Assembly: GCA_033764265.1 (NCBI GenBank) | Contig: JANRJB010000241.1 | Span: 1-14,867 of the forward strand | Direction: 5' to 3' | DNA length: 14,867 nucleotides | From: VGEM01 sp033764265 | Lineage (GTDB): Bacteria; Pseudomonadota; Alphaproteobacteria; Rhodospirillales; Rhodospirillaceae | In this document: piece after piece, positions 7,464-14,209 of the stretch | How the letters are laid out: each line of letters begins with the position of its first letter | How positions within the stretch are numbered: the first letter of the stretch is position 1 | The notes under the pieces: model-generated | Told to the model about the DNA's origin: nothing | Seen by the model: only the letters and a program-made list of their open reading frames with translations | Databases searched by the model: none | Translations under genes and position numbers: made by a program

Positions 7464-7805
7464 TTATTCCATCATGTTACGGGTGGCTTCCGGCAGCCGC
7501 ACAACCAGCCCGTCCAGGGCCGGGGTCAGCGTGATCTGGCAGGCCAGCCGCGAATTCGGCTTCACCCCGTATGTCAGGTCCAGCATGTCCTGCTCGGCCT
7601 CTTGCGGCTTGGGCAGGCGGGCGGCCCAGTCCGGCTCGACGATGACATGGCAGGTGGAACAGGCCATGCAGCCTTCGCAGGCGCCTTCCATGTCGATGCC
7701 AGCGTTTTTGGCCGCCTGCATCAGCGAAATCTCGGCCGCGGACGTCACGTCGCGGCGCTTGCCGCCAGCGTCGATGAACACGATACGGGTGAGTGCGCCG
7801 GACAT
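7464..7805 (-). CDS. fdx: 2Fe-2S ferredoxin, adrenodoxin/Isc type
   Basis: This small electron carrier of 113 residues has the adrenodoxin-type ligand pattern C-x5-C-x2-C-x36-C: Cys43, Cys49, Cys52 and Cys89. The loop reads CEGCMACSTCH, with an extra Cys46. Such ferredoxins reduce the cysteine-desulfurase persulfide or the scaffold during Fe-S assembly, and some serve P450s or heme enzymes. The position 60 nt downstream of an IscS/NifS-type desulfurase supports the Fe-S assembly role. The ATG at 7805 gives a normal N-terminus; the Shine-Dalgarno is weak. About 100 nt separate it from mnmA. There an A/T-rich TATATAA on the minus strand (around 7382-7388) could be a -10 element, but I found no matching -35. 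Confidence 0.9.
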   Translation of the reverse strand: MSGALTRIVFIDAGGKRRDVTSAAEISLMQAAKNAGIDMEGACEGCMACSTCHVIVEPDWAARLPKPQEAEQDMLDLTYGVKPNSRLACQITLTPALDGLVVRLPEATRNMME

Positions 7806-7865
7806 GGGCTGCTATGTCGTCCGGCGGCCCGGAAAAATCAAGCGGTCCGGATCAGGCCAGCCCGA

Positions 7866-8981
7866 TCACGCGGCTTGCTCGCGCACCAGCGACGCCCACG
7901 CCTGCTTGAACCGGTCGAGGTCGCCCGCGGTCGTGGCCCAGCCGGTACTGATCCGCAGCGCGCCCTTGAGGTGCGGATCGGACACGCCCATCGCCGCCAG
8001 CACGTGCGACGCCGCCACCTTGCCCGAGGAGCAGGCCGACCCCGAACTGACCGCCACGCCCGCCAGATCCAGCGCGATCAATTGCATCTCGCTGGAGCGG
8101 TGCGGCAGCGACAGGCAAGTGGTGTTGGCCACGCGCGGCGCGGTCCGTCCGTGGATCAGCGCCTGCGGGCACTCGCGCGCGATGAAGATCTCAAGGTCGT
8201 CGCGCATCGCCGCCAGGCGCGGCTGGTCGGCCAGCATCCGCGGCAATGACGACACCGCGGCCCCGAACCCGGCGATGGCCGGCACGTTCTCGGTGCCGGC
8301 GCGCCGGCTACGCTCCTGACCGCCGCCGCGCAGCATCGGCGCAATGGTCAGGCCCGGCCGCGCCACCAGAGCGCCGACGCCCTTGGGGCCGCCGATCTTG
8401 TGGGCCGACACCGCCAGCGTATCGACATCCAGCGTACGCAGGTCGACCGGGATGCGCCCCAGCGCCTGCACCGCGTCGCAATGGACTAACCCGCCGCGCG
8501 CCTTGACCCGCTCGGCGACCGCGCGCACGGGCTGGATCACGCCGGTTTCGTTGTTGACCAACTGCACCGCCACCACGAACGGCGCCGGCAGGCCAGCGAT
8601 GCGTCGGTTCAGGTCGTCGAGATCGATCAACCCATCGCCGCCGACGGCGATGCGTGCGTGCGGCGCCACCAACGCCAGCACCGACGGATGCTCGACCGCA
8701 GCGGCCAGGCAAGCGGTCGACGGCAGCGCGGCCAAGGCCTGGTTGTTGGCCTCGGTCGCGCCCGAGGTCCAGATCACGCCGGCGGGATCGCCGCCGACCG
8801 CCGCGGCCACGGCCTCGCGGGATGATTCGATCTGTGCGCGGGCGGCGCGGCCGGCGGCGTGCACCGACGAAGGGTTTCCGAACGTCGCCAGGGCCGTGAC
8901 CATGGCGGCGCGCGCCTCGGGCCGTAGCGGCGCGGACGCGTTATAGTCGAGATAGGCGACGGAGGCCGGGTCCGCGATCAT
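7866..8981 (-). CDS. Cysteine desulfurase, group I (IscS/NifS class)
   Basis: This PLP enzyme removes sulfur from L-cysteine, giving alanine and an enzyme-bound persulfide for Fe-S clusters and tRNA thiolation. From the ATG at 8981 it has 371 residues. Landmarks are LDYNASAPLRPEA (11-23), GNPSSVHAAGR (35-45), SGATEANN (73-80), EHPS (97-100) and HCDAVQALGR (167-176). The PLP lysine is Lys195 in SAHKIGGPKG, and the catalytic Cys317 lies in the flexible loop SSGSACSSGK. The loop length places it in the IscS/NifS group rather than the SufS group. A GTG two codons upstream is an alternative start. It follows the Rrf2 gene by 66 nt, and a promoter-like pair lies in that gap. No iscU, iscA or suf gene is adjacent, so I cannot choose between the names iscS and nifS. 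Confidence 0.92.
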   Translation of the reverse strand: MIADPASVAYLDYNASAPLRPEARAAMVTALATFGNPSSVHAAGRAARAQIESSREAVAAAVGGDPAGVIWTSGATEANNQALAALPSTACLAAAVEHPSVLALVAPHARIAVGGDGLIDLDDLNRRIAGLPAPFVVAVQLVNNETGVIQPVRAVAERVKARGGLVHCDAVQALGRIPVDLRTLDVDTLAVSAHKIGGPKGVGALVARPGLTIAPMLRGGGQERSRRAGTENVPAIAGFGAAVSSLPRMLADQPRLAAMRDDLEIFIARECPQALIHGRTAPRVANTTCLSLPHRSSEMQLIALDLAGVAVSSGSACSSGKVAASHVLAAMGVSDPHLKGALRISTGWATTAGDLDRFKQAWASLVREQAA

Positions 8982-8989
8982 GCGCACCC

Positions 8990-9019
8990 AGTATAGCCGC
9001 GCGCGAAAGCCGAGGTCAG
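8990..9019 (-). promoter_or_regulatory. Possible promoter of the cysteine desulfurase gene
   Basis: On the minus strand CTGACC (9014-9019) and TATACT (8990-8995) are separated by 18 nt, a fair sigma70 match. The -10 lies only 8 nt before the ATG at 8981, so a transcript from it would be leaderless or nearly so. This would let the desulfurase be expressed separately from the regulator gene. It is a pattern match only. Confidence 0.3.
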
Positions 9020-9047
9020 TGTGTCGGCAGCACCGACGCGGCCGCTT

Positions 9048-9491
9048 TTATTCGGCCGCTTGGGCACGCAGCGGGGTGGCTTGCGCCTGCGCCTGAGCCT
9101 GCCGGGCGACCACGTCCACCAGCGATACCCGCGCCAGCATACGATCCAGTTCCGCCTGCATGTGGCCCCAGAACAGGTCGTAAGCCCCGACCACGGGTTC
9201 TGATGCTTCCGTATCCCGGCCGTTGCCGTTCTCGCTTTGGAACACGCTGCAGATTTCGGCCAGCGTGATCTGGTCCGCCGGGCGGGCCAGGCGGTAACCG
9301 CCACCGGGTCCGCGCACGCTGCGCACCAGATTGGCGCCGCGCAGTTTGGCGAACACCTGTTCCAGGTAGGACAATGAGATGCCCTGCCGCGCAGCCACCG
9401 AGGCAAGCGAGACAGGATTGTCGCTGCGCCGGGCCGCGAGATCGGCCAACGCGTTGACTGCACAACGGCCACGAGAGGGGATGCGCACCAT
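9048..9491 (-). CDS. Rrf2/IscR-family transcriptional regulator lacking the IscR cysteine triad
   Basis: The 147-residue protein has the Rrf2 winged helix. It opens MVRIPSRGRCAVNALADLA, has the recognition-helix region VAARQGISLSYLEQVFAKLR (32-51) and the wing VRGPGGGYRLARP (59-71). These match E. coli IscR closely, so the DNA-contact surface is conserved. In IscR, three cysteines and a histidine after the dimerisation helix bind the sensory 2Fe-2S cluster. Here residues 82-110, which include SENGNGRDTEASEPVVGAY, contain no cysteine; the only cysteines are Cys10 and Cys81. It probably regulates the desulfurase operon, itself and perhaps the divergent hydrolase. AAGGAG upstream fixes the ATG at 9491. 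A QAQAQAQA stretch near the C-terminus (131-138) is low-complexity. It could be called iscR by position, but the sensing chemistry differs. Confidence 0.88.
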   Translation of the reverse strand: MVRIPSRGRCAVNALADLAARRSDNPVSLASVAARQGISLSYLEQVFAKLRGANLVRSVRGPGGGYRLARPADQITLAEICSVFQSENGNGRDTEASEPVVGAYDLFWGHMQAELDRMLARVSLVDVVARQAQAQAQATPLRAQAAE

Positions 9492-9542
9492 CAACTCCTT
9501 GAAAAATAGGTTGTTTTCCGGCCGCGTAGGCAGACGCTGCCG

Positions 9543-9555
9543 ATTTGTTTCAAAT
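9543..9555. repeat. 13-bp palindrome, candidate operator
   Basis: ATTTG-TTT-CAAAT is a perfect 5-bp inverted repeat with a 3-nt centre. It is strikingly A/T-rich in this background and lies 52 nt upstream of the Rrf2 start codon. Dyads in this position often bind the regulator or another metal-responsive factor. It does not obviously match the IscR site I know from E. coli. Binding is inference. Confidence 0.35.
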
Positions 9556-9692
9556 ACTCTTACGCAGTGGGGTCGGCTTCGGATTAGTCAGCCGCGCAAC
9601 CGCGCTCGCGATTTGAGCATTTGTGAACTCGGGACCGGGTCGACCGGCCGGCGGGTCGCAGCAGGGATCGGGCCGACGGAGTGCGAGGTCGC

Positions 9693-9721
9693 TTGCAGTT
9701 CAACAGGCGATTTCCTATACC
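9693..9721 (+). promoter_or_regulatory. Putative sigma70 promoter of the hydrolase gene
   Basis: TTGCAG (9693-9698) and TATACC (9716-9721) are separated by exactly 17 nt, matching four of six bases in each consensus hexamer. The predicted start is near 9728, giving a leader of about 75 nt that begins with a hairpin. Confidence 0.45.
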
Positions 9722-9735
9722 GTCCCACCGCTTCT

Positions 9736-9752
9736 GCCGGCCTCGGGCCGGC
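9736..9752 (+). repeat. Strong hairpin in the hydrolase 5' leader
   Basis: GCCGGCC-TCG-GGCCGGC is a perfect 7-bp stem, all G-C, with a 3-nt loop, just downstream of the predicted transcription start. There is no T-run after it, so it is not a standard intrinsic terminator. It may stabilise the 5' end of the mRNA, or be a protein-binding dyad; both are inference. Confidence 0.4.
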
Positions 9753-9803
9753 CATAGACTCTTCAATCATTTCAACGAATTAGAAAATCAGAGGACGTGG
9801 CCG

Positions 9804-10496
9804 ATGCCGGAAGTCATTTTCGCGGGGCCCGAAGGTCGCCTGGAAGGGCGATATCACCACAGCGAACAGCCGCGCGCGCCGATCGCGGTAATCCTTCATC
9901 CGCACCCGCAGCACGGCGGGACGATGAACAACAAGGTCGTCTACAACCTCTATTACACTTTCGTGAATAAAGGCTTCTCGGTGCTGCGGTTCAACTTCCG
10001 CGGTGTCGGCCGGTCGCAGGGCGAGTTCGACAACGGCTTGGGGGAACTATCCGACGCCGCCTCGGCGCTCGACTGGCTGCAAACCGTCAACCCCAATGCC
10101 CCGGTGTGCTGGGTGGCGGGTTTTTCTTTCGGCGCCTGGATCGGGATGCAGCTGTTGATGCGCCGGCCCGAGATCGAGGGCTTCGTCTCGGTCGCGCCGC
10201 CGGCCAACATGTACGACTTCTCGTTCCTGGCCCCCTGCCCGTCGTCCGGCATCATTATCCAGGGCACCGATGACGACGTGGTGCCCGAACCGGCGGTGGA
10301 GAAGTTCGTCAACAAGCTCAAGATGCAGAAGAACATCACCATCGATTACGCGCTGGTGAAGGGCGCCAACCACTTCTTCAAAGATCACATGGATCAGATG
10401 GTGAAGGTGGTGGAAGACTACCTGACCCAGCGGATGCAAAATCCGACGCAGTCCAAGCGCAAGCCGGCCCCGGCCGCGGCGGCGGCGAACGCCTGA
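9804..10496 (+). CDS. Alpha/beta hydrolase (COG2945-like, Fe-S-locus-associated type)
   Basis: The 230-residue cytoplasmic protein has an alpha/beta-hydrolase core. It carries the N-terminal signature LHPHPQHGGTMNNKVV (31-46), which in this subfamily forms the oxyanion region. The nucleophile elbow is GFSFG with Ser108, the acid lies in GTDDDVVP (Asp156-158), and the catalytic base is His190 in KGANHFF. All triad positions are intact. Substrates of this subfamily are not established to my knowledge. From memory, homologues often sit beside iscR/suf genes in alphaproteobacteria, which fits the divergent Rrf2 neighbour. The ATG at 9804 follows GAGGA by 9 nt. The C-terminal 20 residues are a lysine/alanine/proline-rich tail. 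The gene converges with anmK and its stop lies 6 nt from the anmK stop. Confidence 0.82.
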   Translation: MPEVIFAGPEGRLEGRYHHSEQPRAPIAVILHPHPQHGGTMNNKVVYNLYYTFVNKGFSVLRFNFRGVGRSQGEFDNGLGELSDAASALDWLQTVNPNAPVCWVAGFSFGAWIGMQLLMRRPEIEGFVSVAPPANMYDFSFLAPCPSSGIIIQGTDDDVVPEPAVEKFVNKLKMQKNITIDYALVKGANHFFKDHMDQMVKVVEDYLTQRMQNPTQSKRKPAPAAAAANA

Positions 10497-10502
10497 TCGG
10501 GC

Positions 10503-11615
10503 CTAAGCGGCCGGGGGTACGATGCGGCCCCCGGTTTGCGGCGTCGCCACCCCGGTGGTTTTCGGATAGGTCAGCGGCAGGCCGCGCCGGCTGCGCGCGG
10601 CCAGGAACGCGAAAGCCTGCGCTTCCAGATGATCGCCCGACGCGCCGATCGCCTCGATCGGACGCACCGTCAACCCGGTGGTTTCGATCAACGCGCGCAT
10701 GATGCTGGGGTTGTGGCGGCCGCCGCCGGTCACCAGCACCTCGCGCGGCTTGGCCGGGCATTGCTGCAGCGCGTGGTGCACGCAGTTGGCGGTGAAGGCG
10801 GCCAGCGTCGCCGCGCCGTTCTCGACGCTCAAGCCCTTGACCGCGGCGATGGAGAACGCGAACCGGTCGAGCGACTTGGGCGGCGGCGCGGCGAAAAACG
10901 GCTCGCGCATCCAGGCGCGGATGACGTCCCAGTCGACCCGGCCGCGCGCCGACACCAGCCCATCCTGGTCCATCGCTTTGCCGGTCTTCTTCAGGATCCA
11001 GTCGTCGAGCAGGCCGTTGCCGGGCCCGGTGTCGAAGGCCAGCATGTCGGCCGCCTCGGGCCGGTCGATCGAGCCGTCGCCGATCCACGTCACGTTGCCG
11101 ACGCCGCCCAAGTTCAGCACCGCCACCGGCCGCGGCAGCGGCTCGGCCAGGGCCAGATGGAACAGCGGCGCGAGCGGCGCGCCCTGGCCGCCGGCGGCGA
11201 CGTCGGCGCTGCGGAAGTCGAAGCACACCGGCCGGCCCAGGCGGCGCGCGAGCCGTGGGCCGTCGCCCAGTTGCCAGGTGGCGCGTTGGCCGGGACGGTG
11301 CCACACGGTCTGGCCATGGAAGCCGACCAGGTCGGCGTCCCAGTCCGGGTGTTCGCGCAAGAGGCGATCGACCGCCTCGGCGTGCAGATCGGTCAGCACC
11401 TGCTCGACCGCGCCGGCGCCGGGGTCGCCGCGCTCCGGCACGCCGGCGACGAATCCGCGCAGCTTGGCGCGGAACGCCGGGGTATAGGGCGCCGACACCG
11501 CCGGGCCGAAACGACGCACGCGCACGCCGTCGGTCTCGATCAGGGCGGCGTCGATGCCATCCATCGAGGTGCCGCTCATCAGGCCGACGACCCGCAGAAC
11601 TTCAGGCGAAACCAT
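10503..11615 (-). CDS. anmK: Anhydro-N-acetylmuramic acid kinase
   Basis: AnmK hydrolyses the 1,6-anhydro ring and phosphorylates anhMurNAc from peptidoglycan turnover, giving MurNAc-6-phosphate in the cytoplasm. The 370-residue length is normal for the family. Landmarks are the phosphate-binding GLMSGTSMDGID (11-22), GFHGQTVWH (98-106), the substrate and catalytic-base region DFRSADVAAGGQGAPLAP (133-150), NLGGVGNVTWI (168-178) and DTGPGNGLLD (195-204). A late VTGGGRHNP segment belongs to the second ASKHA phosphate motif. The ATG at 11615 has a weak ribosome site, but the family N-terminus starts at about the same place. It is divergent from tyrS across 96 nt. No amiD, nagZ or murQ partner is visible. 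The assignment is firm. Confidence 0.95.
   Translation of the reverse strand: MVSPEVLRVVGLMSGTSMDGIDAALIETDGVRVRRFGPAVSAPYTPAFRAKLRGFVAGVPERGDPGAGAVEQVLTDLHAEAVDRLLREHPDWDADLVGFHGQTVWHRPGQRATWQLGDGPRLARRLGRPVCFDFRSADVAAGGQGAPLAPLFHLALAEPLPRPVAVLNLGGVGNVTWIGDGSIDRPEAADMLAFDTGPGNGLLDDWILKKTGKAMDQDGLVSARGRVDWDVIRAWMREPFFAAPPPKSLDRFAFSIAAVKGLSVENGAATLAAFTANCVHHALQQCPAKPREVLVTGGGRHNPSIMRALIETTGLTVRPIEAIGASGDHLEAQAFAFLAARSRRGLPLTYPKTTGVATPQTGGRIVPPAA
10511..10534. terminator. Possible terminator hairpin between the hydrolase and anmK
   Basis: CCGGGGG (10511-10517) and CCCCCGG (10528-10534) form a perfect 7-bp stem with a 10-nt loop, inside the last codons of anmK and 15 nt past the hydrolase stop. 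Only three T residues follow on the plus strand, so intrinsic termination would be weak. Confidence 0.3.
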
Positions 11616-11639
11616 GCGATACTGCGGCGCTGCGGCGCG

Positions 11640-11667
11640 TTGTCGCGCGCACGAAAGGTGTGCTAAT
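11640..11667 (+). promoter_or_regulatory. Possible tyrS promoter
   Basis: TTGTCG (11640-11645) and GCTAAT (11662-11667) are 16 nt apart, a moderate sigma70 match in the anmK/tyrS divergent gap. The leader to the ATG would be about 40 nt. I see no T-box or other riboswitch. Confidence 0.3.
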
Positions 11668-11711
11668 CACCCGCCGCGCCTTCCCCCCTGCCCGCATCAC
11701 AAGCGCAATCC

Positions 11712-12965
11712 ATGGCCGCTTTCAAGTCCGAACTGGTTCGAACCCTGAACGACCGCGGCTACATCTTCCAGTGCACCGCGCTGGACGAGCTGGACGCGCG
11801 CGCGGCGGCGGGCACTCTCACGGGTTACATCGGCTTCGACGCAACCGCCGATAGCCTGCACGTCGGCCACCTGATGCAGATCATGATGCTGCGCTGGATG
11901 CAGCGCACCGGGCATCGTCCGATCGCGCTGATGGGCGGCGGCACCACCAAGATCGGCGATCCGTCGTTCAAGGACGAAACCCGCAAGCTGCTCGACGAAG
12001 ACACGATCCGCGCCAACATCGCCTCGATCCGCAAGACCTTCGAGCACTTCTTCGATTTCGGCGGCGGACCGACCGACGCGATCCTGGCCGACAACGCCGA
12101 GTGGCTGGACAAACTTCTGTATATTCCGTTCCTGCGCGAGGTCGGCCGGCACTTCACCATCAACCGCATGCTGACAATGGACAGCGTCAAGCTGCGGCTG
12201 GAGCGCGAGCAGCCGCTGACGTTCCTGGAATTCAACTACATGATCCTGCAGGCGTTCGACTTCGCCGAACTTTATAAGCGACACGGTTGCGTGCTTCAGT
12301 TGGGCGGCGCGGATCAATGGGGCAACATCGTCCAGGGCGTCGACCTGGGGCGGCGCATCGCCGACGCCGAATTGTTCGGCCTGACCAGCCCGCTGATCAC
12401 CACCGCGTCCGGCGCCAAGATGGGCAAGACCGTGGCCGGCGCGGTGTGGCTGTCGGCCCATCGCCTGGCGCCCTACGACTACTTCCAGTTCTGGCGCAAC
12501 ACCGAGGATGCCGATGTCGGCCGCTTCCTCAAGCTGTTCACCGATCTGCCGCTGGACGAAATCGCCCGCTACGAGGCGCTGCAGGGCGCGGAGATCAACG
12601 AGGGCAAGAAGAAACTCGCGTTCGAGGCGACCGCGCTATTGCATGGCGCGCAAGCCGCGGCCGAAGCCGCCGAAACCGCGCGGCGCACGTTCGAGGAGGG
12701 CGGCGCGGGCGAGAGCCTGCCGACGATCACGATGACCGGCGCGACCGTCAAAGCCGGGTATTCGATCGTCGAGGCAAACATCGGGCTCGGCTTCGCCACC
12801 AGCAAAAGCGACGCGCGGCGCGCCATCCAGGAAGGCAGCGTGCGCCTGAACGACGCCAAGGTCGACGACGAAGCAGCGACCATCACCCTTGCCGACTTCA
12901 AGGACGGCGTGGCCAAGCTGTCGCGCGGGAAAAAACGCCACGGCCTGATCAAGCTGACGGACTAA
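11712..12965 (+). CDS. tyrS: Tyrosyl-tRNA synthetase
   Basis: TyrRS is a class I synthetase that charges tRNA-Tyr in the cytoplasm. The 417-residue protein has the HIGH-equivalent HVGH (50-53) within ADSLHVGHL, the tyrosine-binding QLGGADQWGN (196-205) and the KMSKS-equivalent KMGKT (236-240). The C-terminal region (about 350-417), including SDARRAIQEGSVRLND, is an S4-type RNA-binding domain. Length and motifs match the standard bacterial TyrRS-1 type. The ATG at 11712 lacks a strong Shine-Dalgarno, but no better start lies nearby. It is divergent from anmK, an arrangement I recall from other alphaproteobacteria. A GC-rich hairpin follows 38 nt after the stop. Confidence 0.97.
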   Translation: MAAFKSELVRTLNDRGYIFQCTALDELDARAAAGTLTGYIGFDATADSLHVGHLMQIMMLRWMQRTGHRPIALMGGGTTKIGDPSFKDETRKLLDEDTIRANIASIRKTFEHFFDFGGGPTDAILADNAEWLDKLLYIPFLREVGRHFTINRMLTMDSVKLRLEREQPLTFLEFNYMILQAFDFAELYKRHGCVLQLGGADQWGNIVQGVDLGRRIADAELFGLTSPLITTASGAKMGKTVAGAVWLSAHRLAPYDYFQFWRNTEDADVGRFLKLFTDLPLDEIARYEALQGAEINEGKKKLAFEATALLHGAQAAAEAAETARRTFEEGGAGESLPTITMTGATVKAGYSIVEANIGLGFATSKSDARRAIQEGSVRLNDAKVDDEAATITLADFKDGVAKLSRGKKRHGLIKLTD

Positions 12966-13003
12966 AGCCCTGCCCCAACCGCTGTTTGGCCGCCTGACCG
13001 GTC

Positions 13004-13024
13004 GCGGCGCGCATCCTGCGCCGC
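13004..13024 (+). terminator. GC-rich hairpin between tyrS and the Rieske gene
   Basis: GCGGCGC (13004-13010) pairs perfectly with GCGCCGC (13018-13024) around a 7-nt loop. There is no T-run, so it is a weak or Rho-assisted terminator candidate for tyrS, or a structure in the leader of the next gene. Confidence 0.3.
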
Positions 13025-13066
13025 CGGGCTGGTAAGGTGCGGCCTTCGCGAACCGGGGAGCCCTCC

Positions 13067-14194
13067 ATGTTTATCAATTTCTGGTACGTCGCCGCGCAGT
13101 CGAGCGAACTGACCGCAACGCCGCTCAAGGTGAAGATGCTGGGCCAGGACTTCGTGCTGTTCCGCGACAGCCAGGGCCGGGCGCACTGCCTGTCGAACAC
13201 CTGCACGCACCGCGGCGGCAACCTGGCCGGCGGCAAGGTGGCGGGCGATTGCGTGCAGTGCCCCTATCACGGCTGGCAATTCAACGGCGCCGGCGAATGC
13301 GTGAAAATCCCGTCCATCGGCAAGGACGGCAAAATACCGGCGCGCACGCGCATCGACAGCTATCCGGTGACCGAGAAATACGGCCTGGTGTTCTGCTTCC
13401 TGGGCGACCTGCCCGAGGCCGAGCGTCCACCGATCATGGACATTCCCGAGTGGAACACGGACGGTTGGCGCGCGTCCTTGCTGACCAACGACTACCGGGC
13501 CAGCTTCGATCGTTCGGTCGAGAACACGCTCGACCCCGCGCACAATGAATTTGTTCATCCCACCCACGGCTACTCGGGCGAGAAAGACAGCTACCTGGTG
13601 CCCGAATACAGCCTAAACGAAAGCCAATGGGGCTGCGGGTTCATGACCGTGTTCAAGTCGCCGGAACTGAAGGACGGCACCATGAACAAGCTGCGCAACT
13701 TCGCCGGCGACCTGGAGGCGGGCACCGGCCATTTCGGCCCGCACCAGACCTGGACGCAGATCCACATGTCGCCGACCAACTGGTTCCACCAGTACACCTT
13801 CCGCACGCCGGTGACCGCCACTCACACCCGCTCGTGGCTGATCAACATGCGCAACGCCTTGCTTGACCCGCAGCACGACGAGGCGATCCAGAAACGCCAG
13901 CGCGTGATTCAGGAGCAGGACATCGTCATCCTTGAGGCGATCGAGCCGGTGCTGCCGCCGGTCAGCAACACCCGCGAGACGCTGATGCCGGCCGACAAGG
14001 CGATCGCGCGCTATCGCCAGTTCGCCAAGGACTGGACGGCGCGCGGCTGGCGCATCGACGTGGCCGCGGCCGGGCAAGCGGCCGGCCGGGCCGCGCTTGC
14101 GATCCCCAGCCCCGCCCGGCGCGGCACAAAAGGCTGGGTGATCGACCCGGTGCCGCTGGTGGGCGCGGGCCGACTGCAACAGGCGGCGGAGTAA
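13067..14194 (+). CDS. Rieske non-heme iron oxygenase, alpha (oxygenase) subunit
   Basis: The 375-residue protein has an N-terminal Rieske 2Fe-2S domain with ligands Cys46, His48 (CTHRGG) and Cys65, His68 (CPYHGW). The C-terminal catalytic domain has the mononuclear iron site: His159 and His164 in NTLDPAHNEFVHP, with the bridging Asp156. Asp284 (in EQDIVILEA) is the likely third iron ligand. Such enzymes use O2 and reductase-delivered electrons to dihydroxylate, demethylate or otherwise oxidise aromatic, sterol, quaternary-amine or similar substrates. The size and C-terminal layout are nearer the VanA/pheophorbide-oxygenase-like single-component oxygenases than two-subunit naphthalene-type dioxygenases. 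The substrate is unknown. GGGGAG six nt before the ATG fixes the start at 13067. No reductase or ferredoxin gene is adjacent. Confidence 0.9.
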   Translation: MFINFWYVAAQSSELTATPLKVKMLGQDFVLFRDSQGRAHCLSNTCTHRGGNLAGGKVAGDCVQCPYHGWQFNGAGECVKIPSIGKDGKIPARTRIDSYPVTEKYGLVFCFLGDLPEAERPPIMDIPEWNTDGWRASLLTNDYRASFDRSVENTLDPAHNEFVHPTHGYSGEKDSYLVPEYSLNESQWGCGFMTVFKSPELKDGTMNKLRNFAGDLEAGTGHFGPHQTWTQIHMSPTNWFHQYTFRTPVTATHTRSWLINMRNALLDPQHDEAIQKRQRVIQEQDIVILEAIEPVLPPVSNTRETLMPADKAIARYRQFAKDWTARGWRIDVAAAGQAAGRAALAIPSPARRGTKGWVIDPVPLVGAGRLQQAAE

Positions 14195-14209
14195 ACGCGG
14201 CGCGACGGT

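Larger units (their letters stand above)
9492..9803. other. Divergent intergenic region between the Rrf2 regulator and the hydrolase
   Basis: This is a 312-nt non-coding gap. It contains, from left to right, the AAGGAG ribosome site of the Rrf2 gene, an A/T-rich 13-bp palindrome, a GC-rich stretch without recognisable elements, a plausible promoter for the hydrolase and a strong hairpin. Short open frames crossing it show no family resemblance and I do not regard them as genes. I could not identify a convincing -35/-10 pair for the Rrf2 gene. Confidence 0.6.

Noticed and set aside
6220..8319. 699-codon plus-strand open frame
   Set aside because: It is antisense to mnmA, the ferredoxin gene and the desulfurase gene. 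It has a His/Arg/Gly/Ala-rich composition typical of a GC-rich shadow frame.
10536..11666. 376-codon plus-strand open frame opposite anmK
   Set aside because: anmK is unmistakable on the other strand; this is a GC-rich shadow.
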